From Spirochaetaceae bacterium (lineage in GTDB: Bacteria > Spirochaetota > Spirochaetia > Treponematales > Breznakiellaceae), in the NCBI GenBank assembly GCA_031268255.1, contig JAIRXO010000108.1, positions 1-6,404 on the forward strand: a DNA stretch of 6,404 nucleotides. The letters run 5' to 3'. The notes beneath the pieces are model-generated. The model did not search any database. It worked only from the letters and a program-made list of their open reading frames with translations, and had not been told where the DNA came from. The position numbers and the translations under genes are program-made. Numbering within the stretch: position 1 is the first letter of the stretch; every line of letters starts with the position of its first letter. Positions 1 to 5,338 of this stretch are shown here, piece by piece.

Positions 1-54
1 CTATTACCCCAGCCTTCCAAGCTGGAGACGAGGGTTCGACTCCCTTCAGCCGCT
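1..54 (+). tRNA. tRNA-Gly (anticodon TCC), 3' part only
   Basis: This is the 3' two-thirds of a glycine tRNA; its 5' acceptor strand and D arm lie before the window. The anticodon arm is visible as stem 9-13 paired with 21-25 around the 7-base loop 14-20, with anticodon TCC at 16-18, the invariant T at 15 and A at 19. A 4-base variable loop (26-29) follows. The T arm is 30-34 paired with 42-46 around loop TTCGACT (35-41). The acceptor 3' strand is CAGCCGC (47-53) with discriminator T at 54, as expected for a bacterial tRNA-Gly whose 5' strand would be GCGGCTG. The next bases are CAA, so the CCA tail is not encoded and must be added by a CCA-adding enzyme. The gene converges on the mutY operon. 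Confidence 0.93.
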
Positions 55-68
55 CAAGTTAATTTGTC

Positions 69-93
69 AAAAAGCGGTTTCAATCAGCCGCTT
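69..93 (-). terminator. Probable intrinsic terminator of the murC-yicC-cmk-mutY operon
   Basis: AAGCGG (72-77) and CCGCTT (88-93) form a 6-bp stem around a 10-base loop. Read on the minus strand, the stem runs into five Ts (73-69, two of them in the stem), the usual order for a Rho-independent terminator after mutY. On the + strand the hairpin is followed by AGTTATTT, a poorer U-tract, so it may only weakly serve the tRNA transcript. The stem is short and the U-tract brief, so the call is moderate. Confidence 0.42.
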
Positions 94-191
94 AGTTATT
101 TCCACCAGACAAATGAGGAGTCGAAACGGAGCGTCCCGGCAGGACAGCCAAGGCGTAAGCCTTGACAGGGACCGCGGCGCAGGGATGCGGG
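94..191. other. GC-rich structured intergenic sequence, no gene seen
   Basis: This stretch lies between the terminator hairpin and the mutY stop and holds no convincing coding frame. It contains a perfect 6-bp hairpin, CAAGGC (149-154) with GCCTTG (159-164), closed by the GNRA-type loop GTAA. An outer stem, GTCCC (133-137) with GGGAC (168-172), encloses it. The motif CAGGG or CAGGA recurs at about 140, 166, 180 and 193. Any transcript from mutY would carry it as a 3' trailer. It could be a dispersed intergenic repeat, an RNA-stabilising 3' structure, or nothing functional; the sequence does not decide between these. Confidence 0.4.
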
Positions 192-995
192 TCAGGGTAT
201 GCGGTAGATGCCTTCTTCCTCGGCCACAAGATGGTCGGCCTTGAGGCCGTTAAGGGCTGCCGTGAGGCCGTCTTTTTCTGTTCCGGCGATACGGTAAAGA
301 TCGCCGGCGCTGAGGGGGCCCTGGGAAACCAGGGCGCGGAGTACCGCGCCCCGTGTTTGGCGGAGGGAGCCCTTAAAGGGGCTTTGGCGTGTGTAGGCGG
401 AGCTTTTTCTGCCGGGATTGACGGTACATTTTTTAAGACGCGCTCCATAATCCATGAGAGCCCAGTACCAGGTCCGGGGGTTCTTTCTGTCCAGTGTTTT
501 TTCAAGAATGGGGAATATATCGCCGTCCGAAACAAGATCGCGCTCAGGGAAGAAAAAATGAATAAAAACCGTTCTGATATTGGTTTCGATAAAAAGGGCG
601 GGATAATTATAGGCAAAACAGGCTATGGCTCCGGCGCTGTAGTTTCCGACGCCGCTTAATCTTTTAAGTTCTTCCGGCGTGCGGGGAACCACGCCGCCAA
701 ATTCGTTCTGTATGGCTTCGGCTGCGGCTTTAAGGTACTTTGCCCTTCTGTTATAGCCGAGGCCGCTCCACTCCCGCAAAACCGCTTCCAGTTCCGCGCC
801 GGCCAAGCCGCCCGGACTTGGCCATATTTCCATCCATCGTTTCCAGTAGGGAATTACCCGTTCGGTCTGGGTCTGCTGGAGCATGAATTCAGAAACAAGT
901 ATACCCCAGGGATCAAGATTTTCCCTCCAGGGAAAACTCCTTCCTTCTTTCCTGAAATTTGAACGGATGATTTTCCTGAATGTCTCTGTTTCCAT
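192..995 (-). CDS. mutY: Adenine DNA glycosylase of the MutY type, lacking the iron-sulfur cluster
   Basis: This is an HhH-GPD superfamily base-excision glycosylase. MutY enzymes remove adenine mispaired with 8-oxoguanine. The 267-residue product opens with the usual RSFPWR segment (19-24), then SEFMLQQTQTERV (35-47), which carries the MutY LQQTQ signature and E36 at the catalytic Glu position. A helix-hairpin-helix follows at about 110-124 (LSGVGNYSAGA), then FIETNIRTVF (135-144), where E137 sits at the position of the catalytic Asp. Only C190 remains of the four cluster cysteines, and the C-terminal NUDIX-like 8-oxoG domain is absent. Instead, about residues 212-267 look like a small winged helix. 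It is much shorter than the roughly 350 residues of classical MutY. It starts 6 bases after cmk with no clear ribosome binding site, so it is probably coupled. Because of the changed residues, substrate specificity is less certain than the family. Confidence 0.83.
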   Translation of the reverse strand: METETFRKIIRSNFRKEGRSFPWRENLDPWGILVSEFMLQQTQTERVIPYWKRWMEIWPSPGGLAGAELEAVLREWSGLGYNRRAKYLKAAAEAIQNEFGGVVPRTPEELKRLSGVGNYSAGAIACFAYNYPALFIETNIRTVFIHFFFPERDLVSDGDIFPILEKTLDRKNPRTWYWALMDYGARLKKCTVNPGRKSSAYTRQSPFKGSLRQTRGAVLRALVSQGPLSAGDLYRIAGTEKDGLTAALNGLKADHLVAEEEGIYRIP

Positions 996-1001
996 TGGGC
1001 A

Positions 1002-1544
1002 TCAGGATGTTTCAAGCAGCTTGAGCTGTTCAAGCTCTCTGGTGATGAGGGAAACTATCTCCGGCGGCGTAAGGGTATCGGTGTCAATGACAAGATTGGC
1101 GGAGCTGTAATCGTCATTGTCAATATTATAAATACGCAAATACCGCTCCCTGTCCTGCCTGTCCCTTTCGGCGGTAAAGGCCGCCACCTGTTTTAAGTCC
1201 CCCCCTTCCCTCTTTACAATACGGGCGGCTCTGGTCTCAGGCGTCGCGCCAAGGTATACCTTGAGGCCGGCCTCGGGAAGCATCCATATCGCGAGCCGCG
1301 AACCGAGTACGCAGCCTTTCTCCTGCCTGGCCAGTTCTACCTGCCTCCTGTCAACTTCCCTGTCCCAGGAATCGTCTTGGGAGGCGAGGATGAGTACCTC
1401 GTCGAGGCTCAGGTTCCGCTCCGCGGCGAGGGCTCTAAAGGTGAAATTGATAAAACTGAGGCCCAGTTTTTCGGCGAGCATGCGGGATACTGTTGTATTT
1501 CCACAGCCGCTTTTTCCCGATACGGCGATTTTAATGGCTTTCAT
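1002..1544 (-). CDS. cmk: Cytidylate kinase, archaeal-type (Cytidylate_kin2-like)
   Basis: The 180-residue product is a P-loop NMP kinase that should phosphorylate CMP or dCMP to the diphosphate with ATP in the cytoplasm. The N-terminus IAVSGKSGCGNTT (6-18) is the nucleotide-binding loop. DREVDRRQ (61-68) and GSRLAIW (81-87) match the CMP-binding segments of the short archaeal-type Cmk family. ERDRQDRERY (126-135) is the Arg-rich lid, and YNIDNDDY (139-146) plus LVIDT (151-155) form the family's C-terminal signature. The length fits that family and is shorter than E. coli-type Cmk. The position normally held by the Walker A lysine is N16. The start codon overlaps the yicC stop in an ATGA (1541-1544), so translation is probably coupled. 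A shikimate- or adenylate-type kinase is less likely given the DREVDRRQ motif. Confidence 0.85.
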   Translation of the reverse strand: MKAIKIAVSGKSGCGNTTVSRMLAEKLGLSFINFTFRALAAERNLSLDEVLILASQDDSWDREVDRRQVELARQEKGCVLGSRLAIWMLPEAGLKVYLGATPETRAARIVKREGGDLKQVAAFTAERDRQDRERYLRIYNIDNDDYSSANLVIDTDTLTPPEIVSLITRELEQLKLLETS

Positions 1545-2407
1545 TCAATATTTCTCAATTGTTCCCTGATATTCTCAAGGGCGTCTTTCATGACCACCAC
1601 TTCCCGGCTTACATCAAGCACCGGCGTCTTGGAACCAATGGTATTGATTTCCCTGTTGATTTCCTGGCTTAAAAAATCCAGCTTCTTCCCCGGCGCGCCG
1701 CTGTTCTCCGCCTCGGCGCGGAATTCACCCAGATGGGATTCAAGGCGGGAGATTTCCTCGGCTATGGTATATTTTACCAGCAGTACCGCTGTTTCGGCAA
1801 GGACACGGTTTTCGTCCACACCGTCATTGAGCAGTTCGGCAAAGCGGCGGCGGAGGTTTTCCCTGATGCTGTTTTCAAGCTCAGGTCCCCGTGACGCTAT
1901 TCTCCCAAGCGAATCCTCAAGGGTTTTTATGTGGGAAAATATATTCTCTTTGGTATGCTGTCCTTCCCTGAGCCTTTGCCCGTCGAATTTTTCAAAGGCC
2001 GCCTTGAGCGCGGCGTTGACAAGATACTCACAGGCTTTGATATCCCGGTCCTTCTCGGCCTCCATGACGCCTTCCATGCCGAGTATGAGGGAAAGGCCGG
2101 GCTTTTTGCGTATCTTTAAGGATTTTGCCAGGGCAAGGACCGACTCATAATAGGCCGCCGCAGCTTTTCCGTTTACATGAATTTTTACGGCGCTCTCCGC
2201 TTCCTTGATCCGTACAAAAACTTCTACCTTGCCCCGCCTGCTCCGGGACGCTATATACTCCCGTATGCCGCTTTCCAGAGGGGAAAGAAAGGAAGGCAGG
2301 GCGCAGGAAATATCCAGAAAACGGCCGTTGTAGCTTTTTACTTCCACCGATACGGAGAGGCCGTCCTTCTGCCTTTCCTCAATGCCATAGCCGGTCATGC
2401 TCTTCAT
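1541..2407 (-). CDS. yicC: YicC/YloC-family endoribonuclease
   Basis: This 288-residue protein is a full-length member of the YicC family, whose E. coli and Bacillus members are reported to be metal-dependent endoribonucleases. The N-terminus MKSMTGYG and the block SVEVKSYNGRFLDI (20-33) are the hallmark of the YicC-like N-terminal domain; SRRGKVEVFV (56-65) is also typical. The C-terminal half (DUF1732 region) shows RLREGQ (145-150), the EEISRLESHL segment (217-226) and FLSQEINREINTIGSK (245-260), and ends with KDALENIREQLRNIE, the near-invariant family tail. No key segment is missing. The ATG overlaps the murC stop as ATGA (2404-2407), and AAAAGGGA lies 6 bases upstream inside murC, a good ribosome binding site. 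The RNA target in this organism cannot be read from the sequence. Confidence 0.93.
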   Translation of the reverse strand: MKSMTGYGIEERQKDGLSVSVEVKSYNGRFLDISCALPSFLSPLESGIREYIASRSRRGKVEVFVRIKEAESAVKIHVNGKAAAAYYESVLALAKSLKIRKKPGLSLILGMEGVMEAEKDRDIKACEYLVNAALKAAFEKFDGQRLREGQHTKENIFSHIKTLEDSLGRIASRGPELENSIRENLRRRFAELLNDGVDENRVLAETAVLLVKYTIAEEISRLESHLGEFRAEAENSGAPGKKLDFLSQEINREINTIGSKTPVLDVSREVVVMKDALENIREQLRNIE

Positions 2408-3888
2408 GCTTTGTCCCTTTTCCCGAAATAATCATAGAGTGCCCTGCCCAGTTTCCAGTTGTCCCCGGCTCCCATGGTGATAAAGAGGTCGCCTTTTTTC
2501 AAGTTTGATTTTAGAAGCGGGAGAGCGTCAAGAACTTCTTCGGCATAATGGAACTCAGGTCCTCCGCCCCTGCTTTGTCGTTCCAGAGCCCGCTCGTAGA
2601 GGGTTTTTCCGTTGACGCCTCCCCTGTACTGTTCTCTGGCAGAGGCGTAGATTTTATGCAGCACCACCATGTCCGCGTTGTCAAAGGACGCGGCAAATTC
2701 ATCGAGAAGGGCCGCTGTTCTGCTGTAGGTATGGGACATAAAACTGAGTACTATGCGCCGCGCGGGATAAAATTCCCTGAGGCCCTCAAGGGTGGTCTTT
2801 ATCGCCGTAGGATGATGGCCGTAATCATCCATAAAAAGTATGCCGCCGGCCTCGCCTATGATTTCGCTCCGCCTCCTGCTCCCGCTGAAAAGCTCAAGAG
2901 CCGCCCGCATGGCGGGGAGGAATTTTCGCGCCGCGCCGGCGAAGGCATCACCGTATTCGGTTTTAAGGAGCGAAAGACTAAGGGCCAGGGCTCCCGCCGC
3001 GTCCAGGACAGTATGCCTCCCCGGAACTCTGAGTACAAAGGGCTCGTCAAAACCGTTAAGGTAAAAAACAGTCCTTTCATTTTTTGTCTCAATGCCCGTT
3101 ATGACAAAGCCGCTTTCCGGGGGCAGATCCGCCCCGGCTTTAAGGCCGTAGGGGATCGCCTGTATGTCCTTTCTCTTTTGAAGTACAATAGAGGCTGTCT
3201 CGGACGCGCCCTGATCGTCGGCGCAGTATATGAGAGTTCCGCCCTGGGGAAGGAGAAGGGCATATTCCACAAAGGCGTCCCGTATTGATTCATAAGTAGG
3301 AAAAAAATCCTGGTGATCGCTTTCCACGCTGGTAAGCACAATGCGCCGGGGGCGGAAGCTCAAAAAATGTTTTCTGTATTCGCAGGTTTCGGCGACAAAA
3401 TATTTGCCCCCCAGAGTCAGGGTTGAACGCCCGCCGAAGGCCCCGACGGCGCTTCCGGCAAGCACACAGGCGGGAAGGGACGCGGCCCTGATAAGTACGC
3501 CGCACAGCGCCGTGGTGGTGGTTTTTCCGTGTACCCCGGCTATGCCTGACGAATCAAATTGTTCCGAATAGGCTCCCAGGGCGTCGGTATATTTTACTAC
3601 TTTTAACCCCATGGCAAGCGCCGCCGCGAGTTCGGGGTTTTTTTCCCTGTCATAGGCCGCCGAATGAATGACCAGGTCGGCGCCGGGGGGGACATGGGCG
3701 CTGTCAAAGGATTCATGCCAGCTTATGTTGAGTTCTTTAAGTATGGCGTCGGTATAAAACACCTCAGGCAGATCCGAACCGGATACATTCGCGCCGCCGT
3801 GACAGAGAAGCTCGGCCAGAGCGGTCATGCCGGTTCCCTTGACGCCTACCATGTAAATATTTTTTCCCGGCGCGAAACAGCCTTCCAT
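2404..3888 (-). CDS. murC: UDP-N-acetylmuramate--L-alanine ligase (MurC), divergent
   Basis: This Mur ligase adds L-alanine to UDP-N-acetylmuramic acid, the first amino acid of the peptidoglycan stem peptide, using ATP in the cytoplasm. The 494-residue protein has all three domains: the UDP-sugar loop YMVGVKGTGM (12-21), the ATP P-loop GVHGKTTTT (118-126), the SDH of the central domain (190-192), and the C-terminal DDYGHHPTAIKTTL (354-367) plus HTYSRT (386-391). The ending ITMGAGDNWKLG (470-481) is typical of MurC rather than Mpl. The frame stays open for another 58 codons upstream, but those are antisense to folC and its promoter. The start at 3888 is chosen because the protein then begins just before the glycine-rich loop and has GGGAG upstream. 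Several motifs deviate: ETCEY instead of the EADE-type, SVESDH instead of NIDADH, and HTVLDA instead of HNVLNA. It is the first gene of the left operon. Confidence 0.9.
   Translation of the reverse strand: MEGCFAPGKNIYMVGVKGTGMTALAELLCHGGANVSGSDLPEVFYTDAILKELNISWHESFDSAHVPPGADLVIHSAAYDREKNPELAAALAMGLKVVKYTDALGAYSEQFDSSGIAGVHGKTTTTALCGVLIRAASLPACVLAGSAVGAFGGRSTLTLGGKYFVAETCEYRKHFLSFRPRRIVLTSVESDHQDFFPTYESIRDAFVEYALLLPQGGTLIYCADDQGASETASIVLQKRKDIQAIPYGLKAGADLPPESGFVITGIETKNERTVFYLNGFDEPFVLRVPGRHTVLDAAGALALSLSLLKTEYGDAFAGAARKFLPAMRAALELFSGSRRRSEIIGEAGGILFMDDYGHHPTAIKTTLEGLREFYPARRIVLSFMSHTYSRTAALLDEFAASFDNADMVVLHKIYASAREQYRGGVNGKTLYERALERQSRGGGPEFHYAEEVLDALPLLKSNLKKGDLFITMGAGDNWKLGRALYDYFGKRDKA
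2414..2421 (-). promoter_or_regulatory. Ribosome binding site of yicC, inside the end of murC
   Basis: On the minus strand AAAAGGGA lies 6 bases before the yicC ATG and within the last codons of murC. It supports the ATG at 2407 as the start, even though the gene overlaps murC by 4 bases. Confidence 0.55.
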
Positions 3889-3900
3889 GATTCTACTGTA

Positions 3901-3906
3901 CTCCCT
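3901..3906 (-). promoter_or_regulatory. Ribosome binding site of murC
   Basis: The minus strand reads AGGGAG 12 bases before the murC ATG at 3888. The spacing is long, but no other start codon lies in frame between them. The site favours this start over the long upstream extension of the frame. Confidence 0.45.
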
Positions 3907-3934
3907 ATTGTGGTATATTGCAATTATCCGTATC

Positions 3935-3941
3935 AGGGTGA
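3935..3941 (+). promoter_or_regulatory. Ribosome binding site of folC
   Basis: AGGGTGA lies 11 bases before the ATG at 3953. It selects this ATG over the ATG at 3887, whose extra N-terminal residues would be translated from the promoter region, and over an in-frame GTG at 3938 that sits inside the site itself. Confidence 0.45.
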
Positions 3942-3952
3942 AAAATAGATAT

Positions 3953-5338
3953 ATGCCGAACCACAAAGCCTTTACACGATCCGAAGAAGTATTCGCCTGG
4001 CTTTCAGGATTCATCAATTTTGAACGGGGCCAAAGCGGCAAAAGTTTCAGGCTTGACCGCATGAGGGCCCTTGCCGAAGAAGCCGGCCACCCCGAAACCT
4101 GCGCCCCGGTGATTCACATAGCCGGGTCCAAGGGCAAGGGTTCTGTTACCGCGATGGCTTCGTCCATACTGGAAGAAGCGGGCTATAAAACCGCCCGTTA
4201 CACCTCACCCCATCTGCTTGACTACCGCGAGCGCGTTACCCTGGGCGGGGATTTTTTCCCCGAGGACCTCTACCTCGCCGCCGCCGGGGAACTCCGTGAT
4301 ATACTTGCAAAGGCCCGGAAGCACGGGTTCTTTGATTCCGGCAGTTCCATTGGCGGCGAAGAACCGACTTTTTTCGAGCTGCTCACCCTTTATTTTTTTC
4401 TCTGCGCCAGATGTTCGGAATGTGACGCCATGGTTGTGGAAACAGGGCTGGGAGGGCGGCTTGACGCCACCAACATTGTCAATCCTTCTGTTTCGGTGAT
4501 AAGTTCCATAGAACTTGAGCATACCGAATTTCTGGGAAGCACCCTCGCCTCCATAGCCGGGGAAAAGGGCGGTATCATAAAGGAAGGACGGCCCCTGGTA
4601 CTCGCCCCCCAGGACGAAGAAGCCCTCGCCGTTTTCAGGCGGCTCTGCCGGGAAAAAAAATCCCCCCTCGCCTATCTGCCTGAGGCGGCCCGCATTGGGG
4701 ATATTTCGATAAGCCGGACGGGAACGTGTTTTACCCTGAACCTGGACGGTTCTCCCTACAGGCTTGAACTTCCCCTGGTCGGCAGGATACAGGCGCAAAA
4801 CGCCGCCCTCGCCATTCTCGCCGTGAGGGAAGCCTTTCCCGGTATTTCCATGGACATCATAGCCAGGGGACTTACCCAGGCGGCCCTGAGCGGACGTTTT
4901 GAACGCGTACACAACGATCCCCCCCTTGTCATAGACGGCGCCCATACCCCACAAAGCGCCCGGCTTGCCGTGGAAAGTTTTACCGGACTCTACGGTTCAG
5001 GCGGTATTCTTCTCTTTGGTTCTGTCGAGGGCAAGAACGCCGCCGGCATGGCTGAGGCGCTGCTCCCCTTTTTTTCCCGGATCATTATTACCACTCCGGG
5101 AGATTTCAAGGCCAGTAAACCTGATGAATTATTCAAGCTGTTCAGGGAACTGGCCGGACAAGACAGGGACATCACCCTCATCACCAGTACCGGGGAGGCC
5201 GTCATCCGCGCCCTTGCCCTGGGCAGGGAACAGAAACTCCCCATTCTGGGTACTGGCTCTTTTTATCTTGCCGCCGAAATCAAAAAGGCTATGAGCTGCG
5301 GGTCCAGGTTGGCGGCAATGGCGGAAGGGAAAAACTAA
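3953..5338 (+). CDS. folC: Folylpolyglutamate synthase / dihydrofolate synthase
   Basis: FolC adds L-glutamate to dihydropteroate and/or further glutamates to folates, with ATP, which keeps the cofactor in the cell. The 461-residue protein has the family's usual length and order: IAGSKGKGSV (56-65) as P-loop, YTSPHLLDYRERVTLGG (83-99) for the folate-side loop, TFFELLTLYFF (139-149), VVETGLGGRLDATN (161-174), then IELEHTEFLG (186-195) with H190 for metal binding and IAGEKGGIIK (201-210), which contains the Lys equivalent to the carbamylated residue of Mur-type ligases. The C-terminal domain shows SGRFERVH (313-320) and IDGAHTP (327-333), where Thr replaces the usual Asn of DGAHN. The sequence does not show whether it has one or both activities. 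Its last 50 bases overlap the end of the facing pseudouridine synthase gene. Confidence 0.92.
   Translation: MPNHKAFTRSEEVFAWLSGFINFERGQSGKSFRLDRMRALAEEAGHPETCAPVIHIAGSKGKGSVTAMASSILEEAGYKTARYTSPHLLDYRERVTLGGDFFPEDLYLAAAGELRDILAKARKHGFFDSGSSIGGEEPTFFELLTLYFFLCARCSECDAMVVETGLGGRLDATNIVNPSVSVISSIELEHTEFLGSTLASIAGEKGGIIKEGRPLVLAPQDEEALAVFRRLCREKKSPLAYLPEAARIGDISISRTGTCFTLNLDGSPYRLELPLVGRIQAQNAALAILAVREAFPGISMDIIARGLTQAALSGRFERVHNDPPLVIDGAHTPQSARLAVESFTGLYGSGGILLFGSVEGKNAAGMAEALLPFFSRIIITTPGDFKASKPDELFKLFRELAGQDRDITLITSTGEAVIRALALGREQKLPILGTGSFYLAAEIKKAMSCGSRLAAMAEGKN

Larger units (their letters stand above)
3889..3952. promoter_or_regulatory. Divergent murC/folC promoter region
   Basis: Only 64 bases separate the two start codons, so both promoters must lie here or inside the opposite gene. 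Towards folC there is an extended -10, TGG-TATATT (3911-3919), with a poor -35 (TTCTAC, 3891-3896, 17-base spacer); initiation near 3926 would give a leader of about 27 bases. Towards murC the minus strand reads GATAAT (3928-3923), one mismatch from consensus, without a recognisable -35. If both are real, the promoters overlap and initiation at one may hinder the other. No operator palindrome or riboswitch is evident. Confidence 0.4.

Noticed and set aside
162..659. A + strand open frame of 165 codons across the mutY 3' half
   Set aside because: It is antisense to the conserved glycosylase segments and starts in the structured spacer; nothing supports translation.
2548..3288. A 246-codon open frame on the + strand inside murC
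   Set aside because: It is antisense to conserved MurC codons and its composition is that of a GC-rich mirror frame; no family motif is seen.
3887..3952. A longer FolC start with a hydrophobic N-terminus resembling a signal or membrane segment
   Set aside because: FolC is cytoplasmic; the extra residues come from the promoter and ribosome binding site region. The ATG at 3953 has AGGGTGA upstream and gives the normal family length.
3889..4062. A 58-codon in-frame extension upstream of murC that would give a protein with a hydrophobic N-terminal segment
   Set aside because: It is antisense to the conserved start of folC and to the promoter region, and the conserved MurC fold begins just after the ATG at 3888, which has its own GGGAG.
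4205..4954. A 249-codon Gly-rich open frame on the minus strand inside folC
   Set aside because: It is the complement of conserved FolC motifs, with no recognisable domain and no ribosome binding site.
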